This document shows positions 36,953 through 45,870 of a stretch of 64,000 bases of DNA, piece after piece (the stretch's first letter is position 1; every line of letters starts with the position of its first letter). Origin of the DNA: Pseudomonas sp. N3-W. Its GTDB lineage: Bacteria; Pseudomonadota; Gammaproteobacteria; Pseudomonadales; Pseudomonadaceae. Where the stretch lies: the NCBI RefSeq assembly GCF_024970185.1, contig NZ_CP103965.1, positions 2,414,001 to 2,478,000 of the forward strand, written 5' to 3'. The position numbers were made by a program, and so were the translations under genes. The notes beneath the pieces were generated by a model. The model was given only the letters and a program-made list of their open reading frames with translations, did not search any database and was not told the origin of the DNA.

Positions 36953-38074
36953 ATGCCTATTTTTAAGTATTACAGACCCAATATTTATTTCGAAAAAGCT
37001 ATTCGTTATAATGAGCTTTACTTTTCCGCTAATCACGAACTAAATGACCCGAACGATCTTAAGGCGACTTACTATTTCGAGGACAGTCCGGAGCTTTGGA
37101 GGGCCCTGCTTTCATTGGGTTCTATTAGCGCCGCGTGGAATATATTGCTGCATGTGTCGCGTGATGATGAAGAGTTTATTTTTCAACTAAATAGTTTGTT
37201 TAAAGGTGTTGAAATTGATTCGTTGACTGGGTCGGTGCGTGAAACGATAAAAAGCAAGGAGACAGAGTTAAAGGATTTGTTTGAACGTTCGATTATTGAC
37301 ACTCCAGCGCGAAGCGATTCCGGGCTTTCAGAAGAATCATCAAGAGAAGGTCGTGTCAGTTTATGTGTGCTTATAATAACCGAACTGCTTGCAAGGGCGG
37401 TTAATCACAAGTTTTACAGCGTTTCCTTTTCAAAAAGCGCTTTGGAACCAATGATGTGGGCTCACTATGCAGATGGATTTAAAGGTTGCGTCCTAATATA
37501 TGGGGGGCTTGATGGTCCGGATGTAAAGTTGCGAAGACACCTTATGTCGGATAAGTGCGAAGTATATCCTCTGCGCGAGGTAAAATATATAGATTCGGAT
37601 AAGAGGATACCAATTCTTGAGTGTGCTACAAAAGGTAAGACCAAAGTAGAAGAGGCGTTCCTGCAAAAAAATTCCTTCTGGGACTATGAGAAAGAGCTAA
37701 GAATTTTTACCATCGAGGAAATAAAAACACACTTGATGGCTGCAATCGACAAGAAGTCAGAAAATCCTATGCAGCGTATTTTGCATCACGGCACGAATTT
37801 TATCGCGGGGGTTATATTTGGCCCTAGAGTCGATGACTCTTACCAAAGGTTCGTTGAAACAACAATTGCGAGCAATAGGCAATACGCAGATGAAAAAAAT
37901 GCGTTCTTTTCATTTAATACGGTTTTGGATCCGCATGGTCGACTGGAAATAAGCACTGCATCCAAAGTCATTGATCAAACTCTCGGTAGAAGGATTTATG
38001 AGAATGAAGAAAAGGCTAAGTTGCTACTCGATTTCGGTATCATCAAGCCCGTAAGTGGAGGTCAAGGTTTATAG
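36953..38074 (+). CDS. DUF2971 family protein
   Basis: The 373-residue protein starts at the ATG at 36953 (AAAGG seven bases upstream). SFSKSALEPMMWAHYADGFKG and later FWDYEKELRIF are the conserved blocks of DUF2971: a Ser/Phe strand, 'MW.HYA...G', and 'K...W.YE.E.R'. The N-terminus (FKYYRPNIYFEKAIRYNELY) also fits. The function of the family is unknown; members are often found in variable regions next to defence or mobile genes. AT-rich codon use suggests recent transfer. Confidence 0.78.
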   Translation: MPIFKYYRPNIYFEKAIRYNELYFSANHELNDPNDLKATYYFEDSPELWRALLSLGSISAAWNILLHVSRDDEEFIFQLNSLFKGVEIDSLTGSVRETIKSKETELKDLFERSIIDTPARSDSGLSEESSREGRVSLCVLIITELLARAVNHKFYSVSFSKSALEPMMWAHYADGFKGCVLIYGGLDGPDVKLRRHLMSDKCEVYPLREVKYIDSDKRIPILECATKGKTKVEEAFLQKNSFWDYEKELRIFTIEEIKTHLMAAIDKKSENPMQRILHHGTNFIAGVIFGPRVDDSYQRFVETTIASNRQYADEKNAFFSFNTVLDPHGRLEISTASKVIDQTLGRRIYENEEKAKLLLDFGIIKPVSGGQGL

Positions 38075-38467
38075 CTGGATTGTAAGATCGTGGGCTTTAT
38101 AAGAAGATAGATGTCGCAACTGCGGTGTGGGGCAAGTCATCAAGATCATGGATTTTCTTTATGTGAGAGTGTCGAAGATAGTCACGATTGGATAGTGTTC
38201 TCTCCGCTAACTAAATCTTCGCTCGTTGATATAGCGCTGTCGATATTTGCAAAAAGATGGAGGCGGTTCTATTTCTAGACAATAAATTGCCTCCGTTTTT
38301 AATCACCAAACAGTCCAGTTAAAGGCATTGGGCTGGGCTGACCCTCGTGAGTGGAAGAGATCCGCGCTTTAGTCATGGGTAATAAAGTTGGATGTAATCA
38401 TTAAATAATGCCAGCATGCTCTCGGCAAAAATTTGCGATTAGGGCTAACCGACGTAGGAGGGCTAGA
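38075..38467. other. Gene-free stretch in AT-rich islet
   Basis: About 390 bp between the DUF2971 gene and the next open frame. Nothing recognisable was found apart from low GC. Confidence 0.4.
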
Positions 38468-39127
38468 TTGGAAAATCTTGATAAATATGCGGAGCAGTTT
38501 GATTCGAGTTACCCAAAATATGCGGACGCACGCTATTCAGAAGTTTTAGCATTGGTGGCCAGATATGACTCGAATGCGGCATCAAAGGTATTAGCCAGTG
38601 AGTCATTCAAACAGGCTTTGGAAATGATTTTACCTGTGATTTCAATTAAAAATTACAAGTCTCAAATTCCGTTTCCAGAAGATATATTTGCTGTGGTCGA
38701 GACTGTCCTTAGCGTGAGGAAGGTCACTATAGATGCATCTGATCGATTTAATGGTTTAAAACCATTGTTCAATAAGCTGGTAACTATTCAAGGCTTTCAG
38801 TTGCCGACAGTTTCAGCAGTATTTCATTTTTGCCACCCAGAGCACTTTCCGATTGTAGATAAAAATGTCCAGGCCGCTTGCAAAGCGCTGATCGATCGAA
38901 GTCCGGAATTAGCTGGATATAAATATCCACAGCTTCCTGCGTCAGGAACCTCCGCCGCGAATAAGTTAAAGAAATATAGGCAATTCATTCAGGTGATTGA
39001 CAAAGTGCAGGATTTACACTTGGAGAAACAGAAAATTAATGACTATAGAAGCATGGACAAAGCACTTATGGTCTTGGGGGCTCTAGAATTGAAAACCACG
39101 GCTGACACGATAAGCAAGACAATCTAA
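38468..39127 (+). CDS. Hypothetical protein, HhH/glycosylase-like motif (TTG start)
   Basis: A TTG at 38468 preceded by a perfect AGGAGG (six bases) gives a 219-residue protein beginning MENLDKYAEQF. The frame also reaches an ATG at 38408, but that has no ribosome site and would add an Arg-rich tail. QLPTVSAVFHFCHPEHFPIV resembles the segment after the helix-hairpin-helix of OGG-fold DNA glycosylases ('P..SA.L....P..FPI.D'), a weak resemblance. The C-terminus is charged helix (VIDKVQDLHLEKQKINDYR). AT-rich. Function unknown. Confidence 0.6.
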   Translation: MENLDKYAEQFDSSYPKYADARYSEVLALVARYDSNAASKVLASESFKQALEMILPVISIKNYKSQIPFPEDIFAVVETVLSVRKVTIDASDRFNGLKPLFNKLVTIQGFQLPTVSAVFHFCHPEHFPIVDKNVQAACKALIDRSPELAGYKYPQLPASGTSAANKLKKYRQFIQVIDKVQDLHLEKQKINDYRSMDKALMVLGALELKTTADTISKTI

Positions 39128-39186
39128 CAATTCGATGGCATGCCCCGTGCGGAGATTGAGCCAATCTCCGCATTCGTAGATGCTTT

Positions 39187-39250
39187 GAATGTCCGCTTCT
39201 GGCCGAAAACAGCCGCTCACTAGCGACCGATTTCGGTCCAGAAGCAGCCC
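39187..39250. repeat. Dispersed intergenic repeat, copy d (best conserved)
   Basis: GAATGTCCGCTTCTGGCCG, then AAAACAGCCGCTCAC and the returning arm CGGTCCAGAAGCAG. It is the clearest copy of the family, an imperfect palindrome of about 60 bp. Confidence 0.6.
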
Positions 39251-39343
39251 TCCGAGTGAAGAAAAACAACCCTGTCCTCTTTTCCAAAAAGGGCAGTCAC
39301 CAGGGTTCTCCCCACCAAAAGGCTCACCGACCAGTTGCGACGC

Positions 39344-40096
39344 TCAAACCAGCCTGGCGCCGCCGTCGATATTCAATGTGGCACCGTTCATGAACCCGTT
39401 GCTCATCAGGAAAACAATCGCAGCGCCTGCCTCTGTTGGGGTGCCTAGACGGTGCAGCGGCAGCGACTGTTCCAGTGCCGCCACGAACGCATCACGCCCA
39501 TCGCCCAGCGCTTTAGTGAAAATCGGGGTATCGATCGGACCGGGTGACAGTGTGTTGACCCGAATCGGCGCCAATTCCAGGACCAGGCCTCGCGCCAGCG
39601 CTTCCATGGCAGCTGACGCCGCAGCCAACACCGCGGAGCCATGGGGGTTGGGGCGGTCGGACAACATCCCGGAGATAAAAGTGATGGAGCCGTCTTTCGC
39701 CAGGCGTTCGCCAAGGGCGCGTATGGCATGCACCGAAGCCCACATACGCTCCTCAAATGCCTGGCGCAGGTAGGCGATCTCGGCCTCCAGGACTTTGCCT
39801 GCCACGTACGTGCCGGCAAGGAGCACCAAGTGGTCCACTGTCGGGATGTCCGCCAAGGCGGCGTAGATGGCCTGGCTATCGGTGACATCGGCTGCGCGCC
39901 AGGCGTCCAGGCCGTTGTTGCGGGCGGCCTGCTCCGCACGGGTGGCATCGGAACCAATGACGGTCACGTGTGCGCCGCCGGCCTTGGCTTGAATGGCTGC
40001 GGCCAGACCGATGCCGGACGTTCCGCCGAAAATCACCACGGTACGGCCATGCAAATTCGCGGACAAAGCTTGATTGAGAGCAGGTGTAGCGGTCAT
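39344..40096 (-). CDS. SDR-family protein lacking the catalytic Tyr-Lys pair
   Basis: The 250-residue protein keeps the short-chain dehydrogenase nucleotide-binding motif GGTSGIGLAAA (about 24-34), the LLAG strand in place of NNAG, the active-site Ser region (ITFISGML) and the C-terminal RLGTPTEAGAAIVFLMSNGF and NIDGG. Where YxxxK is expected the sequence reads SAVLAAASAAMEAL, so both Tyr and Lys are absent. It may have a changed mechanism or a non-catalytic role. It is divergent from a LysR gene, the likely regulator. Confidence 0.85.
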   Translation of the reverse strand: MTATPALNQALSANLHGRTVVIFGGTSGIGLAAAIQAKAGGAHVTVIGSDATRAEQAARNNGLDAWRAADVTDSQAIYAALADIPTVDHLVLLAGTYVAGKVLEAEIAYLRQAFEERMWASVHAIRALGERLAKDGSITFISGMLSDRPNPHGSAVLAAASAAMEALARGLVLELAPIRVNTLSPGPIDTPIFTKALGDGRDAFVAALEQSLPLHRLGTPTEAGAAIVFLMSNGFMNGATLNIDGGARLV

Positions 40097-40194
40097 GGTC
40101 CATCTCCTTGAACGCCAGGATGGCGTCGATGGGAGAAAGGCTAAAGCCTTGGGTCGAGATTGATAATCAGGGCATAAGTCGCTTTACTAATGCC

Positions 40195-41136
40195 ATGAAG
40201 GAACAAATTGGGTTGGACCGCCTTACCGGTCTCATTGCCTTTGCCCGCGCCGCTTCCCTGGGCAGCTATACCGCCGCGGCCCGCGACTTGTCGGTCTCAC
40301 CGTCAGCCATCAGCAAAAGCGTGCAACGCCTTGAACAGCACTTCGAACTGAAGCTGTTTAGCCGGACCACCCGCTCGCTCACCCTGACCCCTGAAGGGCG
40401 GGATTTGTACGAGCGGGCATTGCGCATTTTGCGCGAGGTGGAAGAGATCGATCAGGCCGCCGTTGCCTCTCGGGCCGAGCCTTCGGGCATATTGAAGATC
40501 ACCGCGCCGCCGCCTATCGGCCTGAACATCCTGGCGCCAGCCATTCCCGCATTTCGCGAGCGTTACCCCAAACTCACCATCGACCTGCGCCTGGGCGACC
40601 AGTATTCGGACATCATCGAGCAAGGCATCGACGTAGCGGTACGCGTAGGCAACCTGGCGGACTCGCGGCTGATCTCGAAAACCCTGGGGCCTCATCGGCT
40701 AGCCGCTTTTGCGTCACCGGCCTACCTGGCCAGACATGGCACGCCGCTGGAACTCAGCGACCTGGCGCACCACGACTGCGTGAACTTTCGTTATCAGCGC
40801 TCCGGCCAGGCATTGCGCTGGCCGTTCAATGCGGACGGGAAAGTGGTCGAGTGGGCGCCGGATTCGGCCATCGTCATAGATTCGAGCGATGCCGTTGCAG
40901 CCGTGGTTGCAGCGGGTGGCGGAATCAGTATGTCGCCTACTTATGTAGCGGCTCCCTACGTGGCGCGTGGGGAATTGAAGCCTCTGTTTCCCGAGTTCGC
41001 GGTGAGCAGGGCCTCCATCACCGCGCTATGGCCGGAAAGTCGACGAGGCAGCCCCAACGTCAAAGCGTTTGTGGGGTTGCTCGGGGAGCTTTTCTCGAGC
41101 CCCACAGTGTGGGATGAGATCGTTCGAAAGGGTTGA
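40195..41136 (+). CDS. LysR-family transcriptional regulator (CrgA-like)
   Basis: This 313-residue protein starts at the ATG at 40195 (MKEQIGLDRLTGLIAF); the longer frame from 40108 would be an unusual extension. The HTH is SYTAAARDLSVSPSAISKSV followed by LFSRTTRSLTLTPEG. The ligand domain reads GILKITAPPPIGLNILAP and DVAVRVGNL, typical of the CrgA-like group. It is divergent from the SDR gene and probably controls it. Confidence 0.9.
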   Translation: MKEQIGLDRLTGLIAFARAASLGSYTAAARDLSVSPSAISKSVQRLEQHFELKLFSRTTRSLTLTPEGRDLYERALRILREVEEIDQAAVASRAEPSGILKITAPPPIGLNILAPAIPAFRERYPKLTIDLRLGDQYSDIIEQGIDVAVRVGNLADSRLISKTLGPHRLAAFASPAYLARHGTPLELSDLAHHDCVNFRYQRSGQALRWPFNADGKVVEWAPDSAIVIDSSDAVAAVVAAGGGISMSPTYVAAPYVARGELKPLFPEFAVSRASITALWPESRRGSPNVKAFVGLLGELFSSPTVWDEIVRKG

Positions 41137-41450
41137 GTGTTTGCTGACTGGCCGGTAGACATGGACGTGGCGGCTACTTTTTGGCTGAAAGCAGCCGTTC
41201 ACGTCCGTCTAAAGCGGCCAAAAGCGACCTTCGTCCAGAGAAAAATTAATGTACTTAGGTAAGAGGCAAATCATAGCCCTCATCCACGTCAAGTCGGATG
41301 TAATAAGGGCGTAGGTAGTAGCTGTAGAGTGAGATTCGTGGCAGGTGTCGCAGTGCGTCGCCCGATCAGTAAAAAAGACCGGGCGTCTTTCAGGGAAACT
41401 CGATCGCCACTTCGCTGTGGCGGGCTATGTTACCGATGTTGTGGGCTTGT
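41137..41450. other. Intergenic stretch with repeat copy
   Basis: About 310 bp with no supportable gene. It contains a repeat copy at 41176-41238; the rest is unremarkable. Confidence 0.4.
41176..41238. repeat. Dispersed intergenic repeat, copy e
   Basis: TTTTTGGCTGAAAGCAGCC, then CGTTCACGTCCG and AAAGCGGCCAAAAGCGACC. Same family as copy d, diverged. Confidence 0.5.
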
Positions 41451-42026
41451 TCATTTCGGATTCGCAAGCATGTGTTCTTTGGTGTCTTGGTCGATGATAT
41501 TGCGAAGTGCCTCAAATAGAGGGGCGGCATCTGTGTATTTTTTGCCATAGGCAAGATTGAATTCGTAATCGAAGTCCGGTGGGTTCTTGCCTTGGTTGTG
41601 CTGAAGCATTGTTTCCAGCTTATCTAACGCCTTGACGGCTACTGCCTCTGGCGACAAAGCATTTTCGTAGTCATCCCAAAGTGCCAATATCTCGGTTTTC
41701 AACGGTTCATCCAGGGCTTTGGTCAAGAGCACGAGATCGCTTCTCTCTCGCTCGCTCTTGTTAGGAAACAAATCTTTATTGACGGCGGGAATGTCTCCGC
41801 TGATGGCTTCTCCCAAGTCGTGGATGACACACATCTTGAGCATTTTCAGCCTATCGAGACCCGTCAGATAGTCCCCGAAGACAATCGCCATCAGGCAAAG
41901 GCGCCAGCTATGCTCTGCCGTGCTTTCGGTGCGTCCGGAAGATGTGTGCGCGCTTCTAAGTACATCCTTGAGCTTTTCCGCCTCGCGTAGAAATTCGAGA
42001 CGCCCTTTGATTTTTTCGATGTCCAT
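41451..42026 (-). CDS. HD-domain hydrolase (HDDC2/YfbR-like 5'-nucleotidase)
   Basis: The 191-residue protein has the HD metal site: His39 (STAEHSWRLCLM), the pair His69-Asp70 (CVIHDLGEAISGD) and a distal Asp134 (ALDKLETMLQH). The order and spacing match the HDDC2/YfbR-type family, which removes phosphate from (deoxy)nucleoside monophosphates. GAGGGG precedes the ATG at 42026. It stands alone in the accessory region between a LysR gene and an XRE regulator. Confidence 0.85.
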   Translation of the reverse strand: MDIEKIKGRLEFLREAEKLKDVLRSAHTSSGRTESTAEHSWRLCLMAIVFGDYLTGLDRLKMLKMCVIHDLGEAISGDIPAVNKDLFPNKSERERSDLVLLTKALDEPLKTEILALWDDYENALSPEAVAVKALDKLETMLQHNQGKNPPDFDYEFNLAYGKKYTDAAPLFEALRNIIDQDTKEHMLANPK

Positions 42027-42143
42027 AAACCCCTCTGACTCAGTCGGCGCCCAGTATGCCGCTCACCTTGTTGAAGTCAGACTAGATCTCAAGATGTTCA
42101 GCGTCCACGCATAAAATATGCGCGCCGACGCAAGTGCGGTCAG

Positions 42144-42701
42144 TCAGAGCGTCTCTACCAGGCGTGCTGCAGTTCCGTCCGAGAGGGGGATACGTGTCCA
42201 CCGACACAGGCTCTGGCTGATCGGAACGAGGAGAGAGTCATTGTTACCAGTTCTAAATTCCAGCGCGGGCGGTGCGAAAACTTCCCGCCATCCCGATTCA
42301 TTCAGCGCGAACTCCTTGCCAATGATCTCTGGCGTTGCGAATCTCCATAGCGAACGCCCCAACAGCTCATTGATCGGACTTGCGAACTGAGCCGCGCGTG
42401 AGGGGGAGCTGGCTAATAAACGGTGTGTCAGATCGCAAATGAGATGAACAGGGCGCGAGCTTTCCCTGACCAGTCGAGCCAACGCTTGATCGGCGGCGGC
42501 ATCGAGGCGAGCGTTCAGCAATTTCTCAAGCTTTTTGTATGCGAGGGTATCCAACTCCAGCAAGCCACTTTCCCAGCGTGAGATAGTCGATTGAGTGACG
42601 CTAAACAACTCCGCTGCATGGGATTGTTTGACCCGGTGTAGCTGACGCCATCGCCTGAGCATAACACCGGGCAATTCAGGGTTTAGCAACATTTCAGACA
42701 T
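42144..42701 (-). CDS. XRE-type helix-turn-helix regulator with PAS-like C-terminal domain
   Basis: In this 185-residue protein the HTH_3 domain occupies about residues 12-65: LRRWRQLHRVKQSHAAELF followed by VTQSTISRWESG, with the typical 'S..E.G' end. The C-terminal half (about 85-180) begins HLICDLTHRLLASSPSRAAQ and looks like a PAS-type small-molecule sensor (compare 'D...R.L..N.A.....G'). The promoter it serves is unknown. No ribosome site is obvious. Confidence 0.75.
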   Translation of the reverse strand: MSEMLLNPELPGVMLRRWRQLHRVKQSHAAELFSVTQSTISRWESGLLELDTLAYKKLEKLLNARLDAAADQALARLVRESSRPVHLICDLTHRLLASSPSRAAQFASPINELLGRSLWRFATPEIIGKEFALNESGWREVFAPPALEFRTGNNDSLLVPISQSLCRWTRIPLSDGTAARLVETL

Positions 42702-42999
42702 TTCGTATTACGGGAAAGTGGAAGGGCATAGCAAGTCTGAACTACGCGAGACCTGCCTGCAAATTAGCTAGATAGCTTCAGCTGGATCGACGTGTCAGCA
42801 GTGCAATGATTTTGCGGGAGCTGCTTGTAAATTCCATTTGAATGACTGCTCCTGGCCGGAAGCGGCCCTTTGTGGACGACCGCTTTCGGCTATAAGCCGC
42901 CGCTCACTAAGGACTGCTTGCGACCCAAAGGCGACGGTCGGCTTATGGAAAGCGGACGTTCAACGTTGAAGATTCCCTGCTATGCATGAATGCTCACGT
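42702..42999. other. Intergenic stretch with double repeat
   Basis: About 300 bp without a gene. The second half is filled by a long double copy of the dispersed repeat (42840-42966). Confidence 0.4.
42840..42966. repeat. Dispersed intergenic repeat, copy f (double)
   Basis: Two adjacent units: GAATGACTGCTCCTGGCCGG then AAGCGGCCC with GGACGACCGCTTTCGGC, followed by GCCGCTCACTAAGGACTGC and AAGCGGACGTTCAACG. It is the longest array of this family in the window and could fold into two hairpins. Confidence 0.55.
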
Positions 43000-43491
43000 T
43001 CAACCCTCTGCCGCCTCCTGTTGTGGGCCGCCTTTGTTTGAAGCATAGGCACTAAGCCGTGCAGTTAACGCTCGCACGAGTAGTGGCCCTCCAACGCCGC
43101 CCTGGCGAATTGGGACATCCCAAACGTTCATGTTTTTCTTATAAAGAACGAGTCCGTACCGCCCCCACTCAAATTTTTCTATTTGATCCCAAGAAACTTT
43201 CCAGCTCGAATCAAGGACTCCCCCACGGCCAGATATTCCTTCGGTGTCAACTATAAGGATTGGTCCTGCATAAATAGGCGACCACTTGACATTGCGTAAA
43301 ATGGAAAACAAAACCGCAAAAGCCCAGTATGCCGAGAGCCATGACCAGTGGAAAAATATTAACCAATTACTCGGGTAAAAGATAAAATAAACTGGCACGA
43401 AAAAAACAACGATACCGAGAAAAAGACCTCGACCATGAACGTTGAATTCAATATCTTCATTAGGGTCGGCTACTCGATCTAGAAATTTCAT
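43000..43491 (-). CDS. Hypothetical membrane protein with PH-like C-terminal domain
   Basis: A 163-residue protein with two membrane helices (about 24-45, FLGIVVFFVPVYFIFYP, and 50-68, WLSAYWAFAVLFSIL), then a soluble part with VDTEGISGRGG and WDQIEKFEWGRYGLVLY. That pattern ('...I.V...GI.......W..I......') is common in bacterial PH-like (YdbT/STM3941-type) membrane proteins. Function unknown. The ribosome site is weak. Confidence 0.6.
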   Translation of the reverse strand: MKFLDRVADPNEDIEFNVHGRGLFLGIVVFFVPVYFIFYPSNWLIFFHWSWLSAYWAFAVLFSILRNVKWSPIYAGPILIVDTEGISGRGGVLDSSWKVSWDQIEKFEWGRYGLVLYKKNMNVWDVPIRQGGVGGPLLVRALTARLSAYASNKGGPQQEAAEG

Positions 43492-43667
43492 TGGCTACTG
43501 ACTCGGCAAATTAGGGCTTTCGCATTGGAATTGACTGGCACCTTTGGGTGCCAACCGTGACTGCCAGTTCATGAGCGATTTCTGCCTGTTATGACTGACT
43601 TCCTCAGGGCGTGAAGCGGTCACTCGTCACAGAACGCCCCGAATGCCCAGTACTTCCCATCAGGCGT

Positions 43668-44630
43668 TCAGTTGGATGTTTTCTGCTTTTCATAAGCTTC
43701 GATCGCGGCATCAAAACTGCCGAGGTACTCCGTTCTCATCTTTGTCGCAAGAGCGGCCCATTCTTTGCGCGGCAGGCTCATGGGCTTGTTTTTCGCATCT
43801 GCATTACTCAGACCGCTAGGGATGGCACCCATTCCGTGAAGATTTATCCAGCGATAGTCGTAGTTGTAAGGTGTGCTTTCATCCCATTGCACGACTCGGT
43901 GGATGACGTGCTTGAGCTTCACGGGATCATCAAATTGTGAGCGGCGCAATTGAATGGGAATCTGCGCAACGAGCGCTGGGACTGCTGATCTTGCACTTTC
44001 GTCGGCGCATCGAGCCGCGTCAAAATTCGCCCGAAGGCGTGCGGCATTGAACCAATAGATTGCATCGTCCGACTTGCCCTGCTTGTAGAGCAGGCTGGCG
44101 AGCGTGAACAGCACAGGCGGAGCGTAGTTTCCTGAGTTGTTCTCGACTTCCGATATTAACTTGTCGTTCTCGTTTCCTGCCGTGACTTGCAGTCTACGCA
44201 TCGTTTCTGCGGCCAGCCGCGTATCAATGGCCGCATATTCACCTTGTGGGCGCACTTGAATGTGCACTTGGTTTGTGGCCGGCGACGCTGTGGGCGTTTG
44301 CGCTGTGGAAGGCGATGCGACACAAGGGTAAGCCTCTTTCAATGCCATGGTTGCGTTCGAATCGTTGAGCCGGTCTTGAAGTTCCGGGTGCGCACGGCTG
44401 TACTGCTCAAGCCGGTTTGCGGCTTCCTGAATGGTGCTTGTTGGGGGCAAGCAAAAAGCGCGTCCATTGTTCGTCTTCAAGAAATTGACGAACCAAACAG
44501 CTTGATCGCTTGCTGGCGAAGCCATCGTGTTGGAGGATAAAAACAGAGTCGAGAGAAACAAGGAAAACGTCGTCAAGCGTGCAAATCTGAACCCAACCAC
44601 CTGGTTGAACCCCTGTTTCTGCAAATACAT
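43668..44630 (-). CDS. Secreted protein with Rap1a/Tai-like N-terminal domain
   Basis: This 320-residue protein has its ATG at 44630, six bases after AGGA. A signal peptide (RLTTFSLFLSTLFLSSNTMA) is followed by a domain with NNGRAFCLPPTST, a spaced ...KEAYPC and an HPELQDRLN helix, the pattern of the Rap1a/Tai family (T6SS immunity proteins, two cysteines). A Pro/Ala/Thr linker follows, then a helical domain with a TPR/Sel1-like stretch (LASLLYKQGKSDDAIYWFNA). The fusion suggests an envelope protein of defensive or immunity type, but no matching toxin is adjacent. Confidence 0.6.
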   Translation of the reverse strand: MYLQKQGFNQVVGFRFARLTTFSLFLSTLFLSSNTMASPASDQAVWFVNFLKTNNGRAFCLPPTSTIQEAANRLEQYSRAHPELQDRLNDSNATMALKEAYPCVASPSTAQTPTASPATNQVHIQVRPQGEYAAIDTRLAAETMRRLQVTAGNENDKLISEVENNSGNYAPPVLFTLASLLYKQGKSDDAIYWFNAARLRANFDAARCADESARSAVPALVAQIPIQLRRSQFDDPVKLKHVIHRVVQWDESTPYNYDYRWINLHGMGAIPSGLSNADAKNKPMSLPRKEWAALATKMRTEYLGSFDAAIEAYEKQKTSN

Positions 44631-44759
44631 TTTAAATCCTTTTTTTGGGTAAAGCATTCATGGCGGTGCAGACGTTCAATAGGTGTCTACAAAAGCGGTA
44701 TCGATTCAACATGGCAAAAAACGGAATGGGTATACGACTGATAATCGGCGAGGTCTTCG

Positions 44760-45650
44760 TTATATATGACTCATCGAACTCCGTCCCATGGCTAACCGCC
44801 CACAGGCTACAGGTACTCTTATCGGTTCAGGAAAGTCGTTATCGACCTCCATTAAGTTGCCGATGTCCATATGGCCCCAGAGCCAGCCTGTATGCAGTTC
44901 TTGGTTAAAGCAGGTAAAAAACAGCTCTTTGTCGCCCCATTTCGGCTGCCAGGCGGTATTCATCAAGGTTCGGGCCGACGCACTGTTGCCTGAATAGATG
45001 TACTTCAGCATGTCAGCCCATAGCCGGGTGGGCGGCCACGGATATTTGGTATCTACCTCTTCCTTCATGAGTGGATTCGCATCCTCCTCCAGCTCGGCAT
45101 TCGATGGCGCCGGCTTGCGCATGCCATCGACGTTCAGTACATAGCGCCCTTGTATGACATCCCAACTTAGCGAGATGGGCGGTGCAGGACTGTATACAAA
45201 TGAGCTATGCCAAAATGCGAAACTGTAATCGAGGAAATCCAATGTTGGTCCGCCACTAGCGACTGTTTGGATATTGATCGGATCCGCATTGAGAGCCTCG
45301 ATATCTTGCTTGTGCAGCGATGGCGAAAAACTGATGATGTGCAACGTAGAGCAACAATTAGCACCACCGCTGCGGCCACGCACGATCATATTCGGCGCAT
45401 GGGTGGGTTCTGGGTCTGTATAGAGCACGTCGAAGTCGAAGTTGCTGAGCGTGATCGGCTGGGAGCCTTCCCGTGTCAAGGTCACGATTTTTTCGTCGTC
45501 ATCCGACTTAGACTTCGGCTCTAGCTCGGACACTTGGATGCTCGTATCACCGACGGTTGAAGTGATCAGCTTCTTGGGTTCGGCTTCCATAGCCCAAACC
45601 TGGCTCACAGCAAGATACAAAAGCCACGGGGCACACCAGCGTATAAGCAT
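44760..45650 (-). CDS. Hypothetical exported protein
   Basis: A 296-residue protein with an N-terminal signal peptide (LIRWCAPWLLYLAVSQVWA), start ATG at 45650 after AGGG. The mature part is acidic, with a CC pair (GGANCCSTLHI), a central beta-rich region and a C-terminal helical part (TRLWADMLKYIYSGNSASAR). I recognise no family. It lies 130 bp upstream of, and in the same direction as, the Rap1a/Tai-like gene, so the two may work together in the periplasm. Confidence 0.6.
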   Translation of the reverse strand: MLIRWCAPWLLYLAVSQVWAMEAEPKKLITSTVGDTSIQVSELEPKSKSDDDEKIVTLTREGSQPITLSNFDFDVLYTDPEPTHAPNMIVRGRSGGANCCSTLHIISFSPSLHKQDIEALNADPINIQTVASGGPTLDFLDYSFAFWHSSFVYSPAPPISLSWDVIQGRYVLNVDGMRKPAPSNAELEEDANPLMKEEVDTKYPWPPTRLWADMLKYIYSGNSASARTLMNTAWQPKWGDKELFFTCFNQELHTGWLWGHMDIGNLMEVDNDFPEPIRVPVACGRLAMGRSSMSHI

Positions 45651-45664
45651 CACATTTTCCCTGA

Positions 45665-45808
45665 ATGTCTAAAACAGCAAGTCCGTTTGATTCAAACCAA
45701 ACGGTGAGGCAAGTGGCTCTGGCCGAGCTGATCAAGGTGCTAGGCTATCAGGTTGCCATCATCCTCAGTCCAAGTGAAATTTCTCAGACCGCTTGCTTCA
45801 ACATTTAG
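45665..45808 (+). pseudogene. Possible remnant of an antitoxin-like gene
   Basis: A 47-codon frame beginning MSKTASPFD, as many HigA-type addiction-module antidotes do, and continuing with LAELIKVLGYQVAI, similar to the last helix of such proteins. The DNA-binding middle part is absent. The resemblance is weak and there is no ribosome site. Confidence 0.25.
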
Positions 45809-45870
45809 CAATCCGTTCAGCAAACCGACAGTAGGTAAGCGAACGGGCATCATAGGTTGTGTAACGGCAC

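Noticed and set aside
43556..43630. Possible further copy of the dispersed repeat
   Set aside because: Only short pieces (GAAGCGGTCACTCGTCAC) match; too diverged to count.
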